From: Arthrobacter sp. SO5 | GTDB lineage: Bacteria; Actinomycetota; Actinomycetes; Actinomycetales; Micrococcaceae | Assembly: GCF_020532805.1 (NCBI RefSeq) | Contig: NZ_MQTQ01000022.1 | Coordinates: forward strand, 4,822-48,910 | Direction: 5' to 3' | DNA length: 44,089 bases | Part shown: positions 8,827 to 16,246 of the stretch, in pieces | How positions within the stretch are numbered: position 1 is the first letter of the stretch | Layout of the letters: every line of letters begins with the position of its first letter | The notes under the pieces: generated by a model | Told to the model about the DNA's origin: nothing | Databases searched by the model: none | The model's input: only the letters and a program-made list of their open reading frames with translations | Program-made: the position numbers and the translations under genes

Positions 8827-9669
8827 TTGCGCACTTTTGTCTCTGCCTTGGCCGTGCTCATCGGGCTTTTCATGGCTGCCGTCGCGGTGCCGGCCATGTG
8901 GGTGGACCGCAATATCGTCCAAGAAGACGGCTTCGTGGCACTGACCGGTCCGCTTGGCCAGGATCCGGCGTTCCAGCAGAGGCTGGCATCGACCGCCGTC
9001 GGCAGCCTCGGCTCGGACCGGATGCCGGCGGCCGTGACTGACCTCGTCCGACCGATCCTGGACCGCGCGGCAACGTCCCTGAGCAGCCTGCCCGGCTACC
9101 CGCAGGCGTGGACTGAGACCCTGCGCAAGAGCCACCGGCTGAGTTTCGCGGACCCCAGTACCCTGCCGCCGGGGGCCGACGGCGTCTCCGCACTGACCCT
9201 CGACGTCGCCCCGCTGGTCGGGCTGGTGGCCAAACAGGTAGCCGATGCAACCTCCCTTCCCCTTCGTGGCCCCGATCAGGTGCTGATCAACATCGGGCAG
9301 GCCAACCACAGGCAGCTCGTTGAGCAGGTGTCCGCCCTCGCGCCGATGGGCTACGCCGTGGGTGTTGGTGCCCTCGTTGCCTTTGCACTCGCATTTGTTG
9401 CCGCCCGCCGCCGGTGGACTGTCCTGGTCGGCATAGGCGCCGGGGCCCTCGTGCTCGCCGGGGGCTGGAAGCTGGCAACCGACGCCGCCGGGGGAGTGGT
9501 GGCCCGGACCAGGAGCGGCAACCAGGTCGCTGAACTCTTCAAGCGCGAGTTCGTCGCCGCAGCATCAGCGAGCTACGGGCAATGGGTCCTGGCTGCCGCG
9601 GTGGTGGGCGCGCTCCTCCTTGTCCTTGGCCTCGTGCTGCGCACCGTCGGGGGACGCCGCCGCGCCTGA
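8827..9669 (+). CDS. Conserved actinobacterial membrane protein of unknown function
   Basis: The family name is not recognised. The 280-aa protein has an N-terminal membrane segment (about residues 4-24). An extracytoplasmic domain of about 150 residues follows, with MWVDRNIVQEDGFVAL, a pattern shared by many actinobacterial proteins. Three C-terminal membrane segments follow (about 177-197, 199-218 and 255-275). Hydrophobic segments flanking a soluble domain suggest a cell-envelope role, but no catalytic motif is visible. The TTG start is chosen for its AGGA site 7 nt upstream and because it places the signal-anchor at the extreme N-terminus. It ends 43 bp before ispH on the same strand; ispH has its own promoter. 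Confidence 0.75.
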   Translation: MRTFVSALAVLIGLFMAAVAVPAMWVDRNIVQEDGFVALTGPLGQDPAFQQRLASTAVGSLGSDRMPAAVTDLVRPILDRAATSLSSLPGYPQAWTETLRKSHRLSFADPSTLPPGADGVSALTLDVAPLVGLVAKQVADATSLPLRGPDQVLINIGQANHRQLVEQVSALAPMGYAVGVGALVAFALAFVAARRRWTVLVGIGAGALVLAGGWKLATDAAGGVVARTRSGNQVAELFKREFVAAASASYGQWVLAAAVVGALLLVLGLVLRTVGGRRRA

Positions 9670-9700
9670 GGACCCTCAACGGGGGCGCATTCAGCACCGG

Positions 9701-9706
9701 TAGGAT
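9701..9706 (+). promoter_or_regulatory. Leaderless -10 element of ispH
   Basis: TAGGAT lies exactly 6 nt before the ispH ATG and no Shine-Dalgarno is present, the usual layout of an actinobacterial leaderless transcript. Confidence 0.6.
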
Positions 9707-9712
9707 TGGGGG

Positions 9713-10804
9713 ATGACCACCACCGCTGTTTCCATTCCGATGCCCACCGTTCCCCGCCGTCGGCGTACTCCGGCGGAGGTGCTGGCAGCGGCGCCCGTGT
9801 CCGGTCCGAAAAAGGTGCTGCTCGCAGCCCCGCGCGGCTACTGCGCCGGCGTCGACCGGGCCGTCATCGCGGTGGAAAAAGCCCTGGAGCACTACGGCCC
9901 GCCGGTCTACGTGCGCAAGCAGATCGTCCACAATGTCCACGTGGTCAGCTCGCTTGAGGAGAAGGGCGCCATCTTCGTTGAGGAAACCGACGAGGTCCCC
10001 GAGGGGGCGCTCGTGATTTTCTCCGCGCACGGGGTCTCGCCCGCGGTGGTCCAGTCCGCGGAGGACCGCGGCCTGCGGACCATCGACGCGACCTGCCCGC
10101 TCGTGACCAAGGTGCACAAGGAAGCGGTGCGCTTCGCGAAGGACGATTTCGACATCCTGCTGATTGGCCACGACGGCCATGAGGAAGTCGAAGGAACCGC
10201 CGGTGAGGCCCCCGAACACATCCAGATCATCAACGGCCCGCACGAGGTGGACAAGGTCACCGTCCGGGACCCCGAGAAGGTCATCTGGCTCTCCCAGACC
10301 ACCCTCAGCGTGGACGAGACCATGGAGACGGTCCGGCTCCTCAAGGAGCGTTTCCCGACCCTGCAGGATCCGCCCAGCGACGACATTTGCTACGCGACCA
10401 CCAATCGCCAGGTGGCCATCAAGAAAATCTCACCCCATGCCGACCTCGTCATCGTCGTCGGATCCGCCAACTCCTCCAACTCCGTCCGGCTGGTGGAGGT
10501 GGCGCTGGAATACGGCGCGAAGGCCTCCTACCGCGTGGACTTCGCCAACGAGGTCGACGAGGCCTGGTTCGAGGGCGTCGCCACCGTCGGCGTGACCTCG
10601 GGTGCCTCCGTCCCCGAAGTCCTGGTCAAGGACGTGCTGCGGCTGCTGGCCGACTACGGCTACGGCTCCGTCGAAGAAGTCGTCACGGCTGAAGAGGACC
10701 TGCTGTTCTCGCTGCCGAAGGAGCTCCGGGCGACGCTGAAACAGGCCGGCGATGTCACCCGCGCCCTCGGCGGCCGCGGTGCGCGCCCGGCCCAGACCTC
10801 CTGA
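9713..10804 (+). CDS. ispH: 4-hydroxy-3-methylbut-2-enyl diphosphate reductase
   Basis: IspH is the last enzyme of the MEP isoprenoid pathway, converting HMBPP to IPP and DMAPP with an oxygen-sensitive iron-sulfur cluster. The three cluster cysteines are C44 (GYCAGVDRA), C128 ([11 protein letters not shown]) and C226 ([11 protein letters not shown]). Substrate-binding histidines lie in VHNVHVV and SAHGVSP, with the glutamate/histidine region [11 protein letters not shown]. The protein is 363 aa; the first 30 residues (Pro/Arg-rich) are an extension common in actinobacterial forms. It converges with rmuC, with only 29 bp between the stops. Confidence 0.97.
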   Translation: MTTTAVSIPMPTVPRRRRTPAEVLAAAPVSGPKKVLLAAPRGYCAGVDRAVIAVEKALEHYGPPVYVRKQIVHNVHVVSSLEEKGAIFVEETDEVPEGALVIFSAHGVSPAVVQSAEDRGLRTIDATCPLVTKVHKEAVRFAKDDFDILLIGHDGHEEVEGTAGEAPEHIQIINGPHEVDKVTVRDPEKVIWLSQTTLSVDETMETVRLLKERFPTLQDPPSDDICYATTNRQVAIKKISPHADLVIVVGSANSSNSVRLVEVALEYGAKASYRVDFANEVDEAWFEGVATVGVTSGASVPEVLVKDVLRLLADYGYGSVEEVVTAEEDLLFSLPKELRATLKQAGDVTRALGGRGARPAQTS

Positions 10805-10813
10805 GCCGGCCGG

Positions 10814-10848
10814 CCTAGGCCGCGGACTCATACCTAGGCCGCGGACTC
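10814..10848 (+). repeat. 16-bp direct repeat over the rmuC stop codon
   Basis: CCTAGGCCGCGGACTC occurs at 10814-10829 and again at 10833-10848. The second copy contains the rmuC stop (minus strand) and the first lies in the 29-bp gap to ispH. The 19-bp period is not a multiple of three, so a slippage duplication would leave the RmuC reading frame intact up to its stop. Confidence 0.75.
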
Positions 10849-12114
10849 TCCGGACGCGCTCCCGGATTCGGCCAGGGATCCGGCCCCGGACTCCACTGCT
10901 GACCCGCTCCACGGCTGGAGTTCCGGGGCCGCCACCGAGCGTGGCGTGACCTCGACGGACACAGGCGTGGTCAGCCCTTCCGCGTCGAGGGCGTTGAGCT
11001 TCCGGGCGGTCGGCAGGACCCGTGCCTCGAGCGTACCGACCATCGAGTTGTAGCGGTCCACGGAGGTCTTGAGCGAGGCGCCCAGCTTGGTGACGTTCTC
11101 GCCCAGGGTTCCCATCCGCTCGTAGAGCTGGTGGGCCAGTTCGAAGAGCTCCCGGGCGCTGTCCGTCAGGACGTCCTGGCGCCACGTGAACGCAACCGAT
11201 TTGAGCACTGCCAGCAGCGTCCCGGGCGAGGCGAGCACCACGTTTTTCGACAAGGCATAGTCCAGCAGGGCCGGGTCCGCCGAGAGTGCGGCCGCCAGGA
11301 TCGACTCCGCCGGCAGGAAGCAGACCACAAGCTCAGGGGAGTTGCCCGGGATGTCCCAGTACTTCTTGTTGCTCAGCGCGTCCACATGGGCCTTCAGGGC
11401 CTTGGCATGCGCCTGCAGGTGTGCCTGCTGGCTGCCGGAGGAGGCGCCCTGGTGCTGGCCGGCCTGGCGGCTGCCGCCGGCGCCGAGTTCCTGGGCGGCA
11501 AGGTAGGACGCGAGCGGGACCTTGGCGTCGACCACGAGCTGCTTCTGGCCGGGAAGCTGGACCACGAGGTCGGGCCGGACGCTGTTGTCAGTGCCGGTGC
11601 TGTGCAGCTGTTCGTGGAAATCGACGTGGCGGAGCATCCCGGCAGCCTCGACCACCCGGCGCAACTGGACTTCGCCCCACTGGCCGCGGGCACTGTTGGA
11701 CCGCAAAGCGGACTCCAGGGCATGCGTTGAGCGCAGCAGCTGTTCATCGGACAGCCGGGCCTCCTGCAGCTGCTGGGCAAGCTGGCCGTACTGCTCCAGC
11801 CGGTCCCGTTCCAGCAGCGAGACCTGGTGCTGGACCGCGGTGAGCTTCTCGGCCACCGGGGCCAAAGCACGCAGCACGCTCCCGTCCTGGCTCCGTGACT
11901 CGCCCAGCTCCCGGTTCTGCGCCGCGAGAAGGCGCCGCTCGGCGTCGGCCGCCGCGAACTGGGCGCTGACGTCGGACAGCCGGGCGGATACGGCGTCGAA
12001 GTCCTGTTCCACGGCCACACTGCGGCGGCGGAGCAGGACGTACGCGAAAACGGCGCCGGCAACGGCGCCGGCGAGCAGCATGAGCAGGGCAAGAATTATT
12101 GCAAAAGCGTCCAT
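10834..12114 (-). CDS. rmuC: DNA recombination protein RmuC
   Basis: RmuC is a membrane-tethered protein with a predicted nuclease-like core, implicated in limiting recombination at inverted repeats. The 426-aa product has an N-terminal membrane helix (about residues 5-28), a long coiled coil (about 35-120), then the RmuC domain with RGQWGEVQLRRVVEAAGM, PDLVVQLPGQKQLVVDAKVPL and SPELVVCFLPAES. The start at 12114 places the membrane helix at the N-terminus; further upstream the frame runs into the divergent ychF gene. The C-terminal 45 residues are low-complexity (Ser/Gly/Ala/Glu). Confidence 0.92.
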   Translation of the reverse strand: MDAFAIILALLMLLAGAVAGAVFAYVLLRRRSVAVEQDFDAVSARLSDVSAQFAAADAERRLLAAQNRELGESRSQDGSVLRALAPVAEKLTAVQHQVSLLERDRLEQYGQLAQQLQEARLSDEQLLRSTHALESALRSNSARGQWGEVQLRRVVEAAGMLRHVDFHEQLHSTGTDNSVRPDLVVQLPGQKQLVVDAKVPLASYLAAQELGAGGSRQAGQHQGASSGSQQAHLQAHAKALKAHVDALSNKKYWDIPGNSPELVVCFLPAESILAAALSADPALLDYALSKNVVLASPGTLLAVLKSVAFTWRQDVLTDSARELFELAHQLYERMGTLGENVTKLGASLKTSVDRYNSMVGTLEARVLPTARKLNALDAEGLTTPVSVEVTPRSVAAPELQPWSGSAVESGAGSLAESGSASGESAA

Positions 12115-12218
12115 GCCTTCACTCTGGCATGCCCCTGCGACAGTTTTGGCCCGACGCCCTGCAGGCAGCGAACCGGCCGGTGGACCCCGCCGCCGCGGCG
12201 ACCCGCAGCTGCAGCGGG

Positions 12219-12224
12219 TAGAAT
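12219..12224 (+). promoter_or_regulatory. -10 element of ychF
   Basis: TAGAAT lies 8 nt before the GTG used as the ychF start. The short distance and absence of a ribosome site imply a leaderless or near-leaderless mRNA and favour GTG 12233 over ATG 12227. Confidence 0.5.
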
Positions 12225-12232
12225 CTATGCTC

Positions 12233-13318
12233 GTGGCTCTTACTATTGGCATCGTCGGACTGCCCAACGTCGGCAAATCAACACTTTTCAACGCACTGAC
12301 CCGCAATCAGGTGCTCGCAGCGAACTACCCGTTCGCCACGATCGAGCCCAATGTCGGCGTCGTGAACCTGCCTGACCACCGGCTGGCTAAACTCGCCGCT
12401 GTCTTCGGCTCGCAGCGCCTGCTGCCCGCCCCCGTGTCATTTGTTGACATCGCGGGCATTGTCAAGGGTGCGTCGGAGGGCGAAGGCCTGGGCAACAAGT
12501 TCCTCGCCAACATCCGCGAGGCCGAGGCGATCGCGCAGGTGGTCCGTGTGTTCGATGACCCCGATGTCATCCACGTTGACGGCAAAGTGGATCCCCGCTC
12601 GGATATGGAAACCATCAACACCGAGCTGATCCTGGCCGACCTCCAGACGATCGAAAAAGCGATTCCCCGGATCGAAAAAGAAGTGAAGATCAAGAAGCGG
12701 GCAGCCGCGGAACTGGCGGCCATCCTGGCTGCCCAGACCGTGCTGGAACGCGGCGACACCATCTTCTCCTCGATCAAGAGCGACAAGCTGGAGATGGAGC
12801 ACCTCAAGGAACTCAGCCTGCTGACGGCCAAGCCGTTCATCTATGTTTTCAACGCCGACGAAGCCATCCTCGGCAGCACCGAGAAGCAGGTAGAACTGCG
12901 GGCCATGGTAGCCCCGGCGGATGCCATCTTCCTCGATGCCAAGCTCGAGTCCGATCTCGTCGAGCTGGACGAGGAAGAGGCCCGCGAGATGCTGGAAATG
13001 AACGGCCAGGACGAGTCCGGGCTGGACCAGCTGGCCCGCGTTGGATTCCACACCCTCGGGCTGCAGACCTATCTGACGGCAGGACCCAAGGAAACCCGCG
13101 CCTGGACCATCCACCAGGGTGACACGGCGCCGCAGGCAGCCGGGGTGATCCACTCCGATTTCCAGCGCGGGTTCATCAAGGCTGAAGTGGTGTCCTTCGA
13201 TGATCTGATCGAAGCCGGATCCATGGCCGAGGCCAAGTCCCGCGGCAAGGTCCGGATCGAAGGCAAGGAATACGTCATGGCCGACGGCGACGTGGTGGAG
13301 TTCCGCTTCAATGTCTAG
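12233..13318 (+). CDS. ychF: Redox-regulated ATPase/GTPase YchF (OLA1 family)
   Basis: YchF is a universally conserved Obg-family P-loop protein that prefers ATP and associates with ribosomes. The protein is 361 aa, the standard length. It opens [20 protein letters not shown], with G1 GLPNVGKS and G3 [19 protein letters not shown]. The G4 position reads FNADE instead of NKxD, the change that gives YchF its ATP preference. The C-terminal TGS domain ends VVEFRFNV. The GTG start is chosen over an ATG six bases upstream because it gives the family N-terminus. The last 27 bp recur 3.8 kb downstream (17111-17137), marking a probable insertion at this gene's 3' end. Confidence 0.96.
   Translation: MALTIGIVGLPNVGKSTLFNALTRNQVLAANYPFATIEPNVGVVNLPDHRLAKLAAVFGSQRLLPAPVSFVDIAGIVKGASEGEGLGNKFLANIREAEAIAQVVRVFDDPDVIHVDGKVDPRSDMETINTELILADLQTIEKAIPRIEKEVKIKKRAAAELAAILAAQTVLERGDTIFSSIKSDKLEMEHLKELSLLTAKPFIYVFNADEAILGSTEKQVELRAMVAPADAIFLDAKLESDLVELDEEEAREMLEMNGQDESGLDQLARVGFHTLGLQTYLTAGPKETRAWTIHQGDTAPQAAGVIHSDFQRGFIKAEVVSFDDLIEAGSMAEAKSRGKVRIEGKEYVMADGDVVEFRFNV
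13292..13318 (+). repeat. Left copy of the ychF 3'-end repeat (possible attachment site)
   Basis: The last nine codons of ychF, including its stop, recur at 17111-17137 with 25 of 27 bases identical and the same orientation. The two differences are silent or conservative (VVEFRFNV versus VVEFRLNV). Confidence 0.7.
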
Positions 13319-13341
13319 GTACTGACTCACTCAGACCTTTT

Positions 13342-13385
13342 CGATGGCCGCTAAGAACTTGTGTTCTTAGCGGCCATCGCTTTTT
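13342..13385 (+). terminator. Intrinsic terminator after ychF
   Basis: A perfect 17-bp stem (13342-13358 with 13363-13379), a four-base loop (TTGT) and CTTTTT immediately after form a textbook intrinsic terminator 23 bp past the ychF stop. Confidence 0.9.
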
Positions 13386-13459
13386 CCACCGTACGGCTGG
13401 CTGCGAACTGGTGGAGTGCCAGATCAATGCATAGCACTGGATGGAAGATGCGTGCTGTA

Positions 13460-14185
13460 TCAGTTGGTTGAGGATTCCGATGCAAGTATGTGAGCGAGGT
13501 CGGATGGGCGACTCCACATAGGCCAGTGGCCCGTCGGAAGGTCGACGTAGTGAACGTTCTTGAGATTGGCAACCTCGGCGAACATGGGATGACCGGCCTT
13601 GACCAGTTCGATTACCTGCGAACTCGGAATTGAGCAGCAAACGAAGGTGGTGGGTAAGTCGAAGCGTGCGTCATTTGTGAGTTGCACGATCTGACGAAGG
13701 ACAGTTCCGGGCTCGGACACTGCGCGTTCCCGGAACCGCTCAAGTACTATGGCGCTCAGGCCCTCGATGCTGGCCTGCTCCTCGAGCAGCTCGAAGGGTG
13801 GCAGCGAGAGTCCCTCCATATCCTCTGGGAAGTCGGGGGCAGAGGCGACGCCGGACGTTGCCGGGCCGCTGTCAACCCAGATCACACGGCTGAACAGCTC
13901 GGGGTACCGATCGAGCGCAAGACTCACCGGAGCGTTGGCTCCGCTGTGCGCCACGATGACCACTGGCCCGGAGCTGCCAGTGGCAGCCTGTTCGATTGCC
14001 GCTGCCTGCTCGTCCAGCGTCCTGGACAGCCGGTCGGTATCTGTTTCGTCGAGGCCGGGCAAGGTCAGCGGGATCGCCCGGTGGCCCAAGGATGTTAGGT
14101 GCTCCAGGACTTCGTCCCATGCCCATGCTCCCAGCCAGTGGCCGGGAATCAGCAGGATCGTCAGATTGCTTGTGTCTGTTGTCAT
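13460..14185 (-). CDS. Alpha/beta hydrolase
   Basis: This is a soluble esterase-type alpha/beta hydrolase of 241 aa. The oxyanion region is LLIPGHWLGAWAW. The nucleophile elbow is AHSGA (Ser81), a variant of G-x-S-x-G with alanine at both outer positions. The acid is probably Asp105 or nearby, and the catalytic histidine is H220 (GHWPMW). The substrate cannot be predicted. It is divergent from a WYL-domain regulator with about 75 bp between starts, a layout in which the regulator often controls its neighbour. GC content looks lower than in the flanking genes and it lies in the segment bounded by ychF repeats, suggesting horizontal acquisition. Confidence 0.85.
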   Translation of the reverse strand: MTTDTSNLTILLIPGHWLGAWAWDEVLEHLTSLGHRAIPLTLPGLDETDTDRLSRTLDEQAAAIEQAATGSSGPVVIVAHSGANAPVSLALDRYPELFSRVIWVDSGPATSGVASAPDFPEDMEGLSLPPFELLEEQASIEGLSAIVLERFRERAVSEPGTVLRQIVQLTNDARFDLPTTFVCCSIPSSQVIELVKAGHPMFAEVANLKNVHYVDLPTGHWPMWSRPSDLAHILASESSTN

Positions 14186-14224
14186 GCCACAATCTTCGCC
14201 CGCCTCTCGGACAACTGTGTGGCA
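14185..14224 (+). promoter_or_regulatory. Candidate operator between hydrolase and WYL regulator
   Basis: TGCCACA (14185-14191) and TGTGGCA (14218-14224) form a 7-bp inverted repeat with a 26-bp spacer in the divergent intergenic region. The left arm abuts the hydrolase start codon. It could bind the adjacent regulator, but the arms are short and may be chance. Confidence 0.25.
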
Positions 14225-14259
14225 CTATTTATGGCATGGATCAGTGATGGGTGGGAGAC

Positions 14260-14955
14260 ATGAAGCGAGTGGAGCGGCTCCACGCAATGTCGGAAATGCT
14301 GCGACGCAGCGCGTCTCGTGGATGCACGGCTGACCGGTTGGCCAACGAGTTCGGCGTGTCTGTGCGCACGATAAAGCGAGATATTGATGCGCTTGAGAAC
14401 AGTGGGGCTCCGATCTGGTCCCGTCCGGGACCTCGCGGTGGATATGGTCTGGCTACCCAGGCTAACCTCCCGCCTGTGAGCCGGACCCCCGCTCAAGCGG
14501 TGGCTCTTCTTGCAGCGGTTTCAGCTGCCCCTGATGCGCCTTACGCTGATCTTGCCGCGGTCGCCATCAGGAAGATCATGGACGTACTTGATCCTCGGAC
14601 CCGAGTAAAGGTCGATGAACTAGGACGCCGCATCTGGGTCAATGCGGATCAGCCTGGAACACGGGCCGTCAGATCGGCCCTTGAGGAAGCGATGTCTGAG
14701 CAACAAGTGGTTCGCATCCGCTACACCGCACAGGATGGCAATAAGACCACCAGGGACGTCGAACCAGTAATCTTCGCCTCAACGAATGGCCATTGGTATC
14801 TGATTGGTTGGTGCCAGCTACGCAACGAAATGCGCTGGTTCCGCGTGAGCCGCATCGAGCACGCCACGACAACAAAGACGCGCTGCGGCACCCATGACGT
14901 TGAGGAGATCGGCATCCCACCAGCAACCTCTAGGTCAGTACACGTTGAAGATTGA
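14260..14955 (+). CDS. WYL-domain HTH transcriptional regulator (YafY/PafC-like)
   Basis: This 231-aa DNA-binding regulator has an N-terminal HTH_11/DeoR-like winged helix (about residues 1-60; LANEFGVSVRTIKRDIDALE is the recognition region). The C-terminal WYL ligand-sensing domain (about 130-205) contains VRIRYTAQDG, the WYL core GHWYLIGWC and RWFRVSRI. The ATG at 14260 is preferred over GTG 14251 because a GGGAG stretch precedes it and the family begins MKRxxRL. The likely target is the divergent hydrolase gene and possibly itself. Its stop shares a base with the next ORF's ATG (TGATG), indicating coupling. Confidence 0.85.
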   Translation: MKRVERLHAMSEMLRRSASRGCTADRLANEFGVSVRTIKRDIDALENSGAPIWSRPGPRGGYGLATQANLPPVSRTPAQAVALLAAVSAAPDAPYADLAAVAIRKIMDVLDPRTRVKVDELGRRIWVNADQPGTRAVRSALEEAMSEQQVVRIRYTAQDGNKTTRDVEPVIFASTNGHWYLIGWCQLRNEMRWFRVSRIEHATTTKTRCGTHDVEEIGIPPATSRSVHVED

Positions 14956-15365
14956 TGAATGACCTGGCGACGGCCGGTTCGGGCCTCAAGTTATCCACAT
15001 TATTGCAGGCAGATGGCCTGCTCAGCGAAGTGCTGCCTCAGAATCGTCGTGTGGGAATCAGGTACTACGCTTACGCGTTCGACAGCGATCAGACGGGGAA
15101 AGCACTGGCTGACCCTTTCACCGTGATCGGATCGGACCCCTACGCGGATGCGTGCGGTCTCGAACCGGGCTTCCCGATGGGCGTCACAGACTTCCGGCAA
15201 TCCCTGCCGGAGCGCGACTTTCTCTACCTCGACACGGCGTGGCGTTCTTTGCAGCAGCTCACTTCCCCGCGCATTTCGGGCGCCGGAGCCAGACGGCTTC
15301 ACCCAAGAATCTTCGTTGACGCGCTGGCCTCGGATGGGCGCGGATGCGCATACCTGATCGGCTGA
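14955..15365 (+). CDS. Hypothetical protein coupled to the WYL regulator
   Basis: No family is recognised with confidence. The 136-aa product has no membrane segment or signal peptide. The segment GVTDFRQSLPERDFLYLDTA and a following helix resemble small bacterial proteins of the YfbM/DUF1877 kind, but this is only a faint likeness. The best argument for a real gene is the one-base TGATG overlap with the regulator's stop, typical of translational coupling, plus coding-like third-position bias. The C-terminus (SDGRGCAYLIG) may be truncated. It could be a partner or ligand-binding accessory of the regulator. Confidence 0.5.
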   Translation: MNDLATAGSGLKLSTLLQADGLLSEVLPQNRRVGIRYYAYAFDSDQTGKALADPFTVIGSDPYADACGLEPGFPMGVTDFRQSLPERDFLYLDTAWRSLQQLTSPRISGAGARRLHPRIFVDALASDGRGCAYLIG

Positions 15366-15396
15366 ATGCCCGGCAACTTATCAGCTCGTGCCGCGG

Positions 15397-15419
15397 TGGT
15401 ACCATAAACCCGTACCATA
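15397..15419 (+). promoter_or_regulatory. Candidate operator of the yefM-yoeB operon
   Basis: GTACCATA occurs twice, at 15399-15406 and 15412-15419 (13-bp period), and the first copy lies in the palindrome TGGTACCA (15397-15404). YefM/Phd antitoxins usually bind short palindromes at their own promoter, and this is the right place, 22-45 bp before the coding start. Confidence 0.45.
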
Positions 15420-15440
15420 CTTTTCGGAAGGGGAGCCATC

Positions 15441-15692
15441 ATTTCGATCAGTGCCAGTGAGGCGAGAAAGACGTTGTTTCCACTCATCGAGCGCATAAAC
15501 GACGATCACGAGGCTGTTGAGATCGTCTCCCGAAAGGGTAACGCTGTCCTTATGCCTGCCGCCGAATACGCCGCGTGGCAGGAGACCGCGTACTTGTTCC
15601 GTTCCCCTGCCAACGCCCGCCGGCTGCTCGACGCCTACGAACGTGCACGCGGAGGCCAGGCCGAGGTCCACGAGCTCGACCGAGAGGACTGA
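15441..15692 (+). CDS. yefM: Type II antitoxin, YefM/Phd family, with apparent ATT start
   Basis: This is the antitoxin of the YoeB toxin that follows. The 83-residue frame from 15441 reads ISISASEARKTLFPLIERIN, the N-terminal DNA-binding strand-helix normal for YefM, then EAVEIVSRKGNAVLM and the toxin-binding C-terminal helix (LLDAYERARGG). No ATG, GTG or TTG exists in frame until TTG 15474, which would remove the conserved DNA-binding N-terminus. A strong AGGGGAG ribosome site (15429-15435) lies 5 nt before ATT 15441 (2 nt before ATC 15438), so initiation at ATT is the simplest reading. Otherwise the antitoxin starts at TTG 15474 in shortened form. The stop directly abuts the toxin ATG. Confidence 0.8.
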   Translation: MSISASEARKTLFPLIERINDDHEAVEIVSRKGNAVLMPAAEYAAWQETAYLFRSPANARRLLDAYERARGGQAEVHELDRED

Positions 15693-15947
15693 ATGCGCTT
15701 GGTCTGGGACCCGTCCGCCTGGGAAGACTACACATACTGGCAGGCGGTGGACCGACGGATCCTCAAGCGAATCAACACGCTCATAGACGCATGCCTGCGT
15801 GATCCGTTCGACGGCATCGGGAAACCCGAGCAACTCAAATACGGTGCGCAGGGTTCATGGTCGCGGCGCATCACCGACGAGCATCGCCTGGTCTACCTCG
15901 TCGAAGCTGACGACCTCGTGATCCTCCAGACGCGCTATCACTACTGA
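15693..15947 (+). CDS. yoeB: Type II toxin YoeB (ribosome-dependent mRNA interferase)
   Basis: YoeB binds the ribosomal A site and cleaves mRNA. The 84-aa protein is exactly the family length and retains the catalytic residues at canonical positions: E46 (GKPEQL), R65 (EHRLVY) and H83 with the terminal Y84 (RYHY). The toxin is therefore predicted to be active. The start ATG follows the antitoxin stop with no gap (TGAATG). YefM-YoeB pairs are widespread and often carried on mobile segments, in keeping with its position between the two ychF 3' repeats. Confidence 0.95.
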   Translation: MRLVWDPSAWEDYTYWQAVDRRILKRINTLIDACLRDPFDGIGKPEQLKYGAQGSWSRRITDEHRLVYLVEADDLVILQTRYHY

Positions 15948-15972
15948 GCGCCTAGTCCTGTTTATTTTTGTG

Positions 15973-16166
15973 TGCGCTCCCATCTTCATGCCGGCAACGT
16001 CGAGCCACAGTTCAGTCAATGGCTCGCGTTCTCCGGCACCTCGGTAACGCTGAACGGTGAACAGCGTTACCTTGACTCATACCTCTCGTATCAGCGGGCA
16101 TGCCTCCACGCCATCGACTACTTGACGAAGGACCAAGTACAGGACCTCGGGTTCAACGTTGTGTGA
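15973..16166 (+). pseudogene. Formamidase/acetamidase remnant (frameshifted, truncated)
   Basis: The segment encodes a fragment resembling the C-terminal third of the FmdA/AmdA formamidases: NVEPQFSQWLAFSGTSV, then RYLDSYLSYQRACLHAIDYL. This matches the remembered family pattern VEPRFSEWLVFEGISVDE followed by YLDATVAYKRACLNAIEYL. Just upstream the family-like APIFMPG lies in the +1-shifted frame, so one G is missing near 15993 (CCGGC where CCGGGC would restore the frame). Similarity stops after ...DYLTK (about 16125). There is no N-terminal part, so this is a decayed piece, not a functional enzyme. A GTG at 15972 could start a 64-aa peptide but lacks a ribosome site. Confidence 0.5.
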
Positions 16167-16234
16167 AGCGGCCGAATCCCATTGCTCCGGCCTCAGGAAA
16201 CCGCCCCGCGCTGGGCTACCTGCAGCACGTGACC

Positions 16235-16240
16235 TAGGAT
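16235..16240 (+). promoter_or_regulatory. Leaderless -10 element of the SDR gene
   Basis: TAGGAT lies exactly 6 nt before the ATG at 16247, the same hexamer and spacing as at ispH. No ribosome site is present. Confidence 0.55.
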
Positions 16241-16246
16241 CGACCC

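Noticed and set aside
12115..12306. N-terminal extension of RmuC to 12306
   Set aside because: It would run through the ychF promoter and first codons and places the membrane anchor internally; the start at 12114 gives the family N-terminus.
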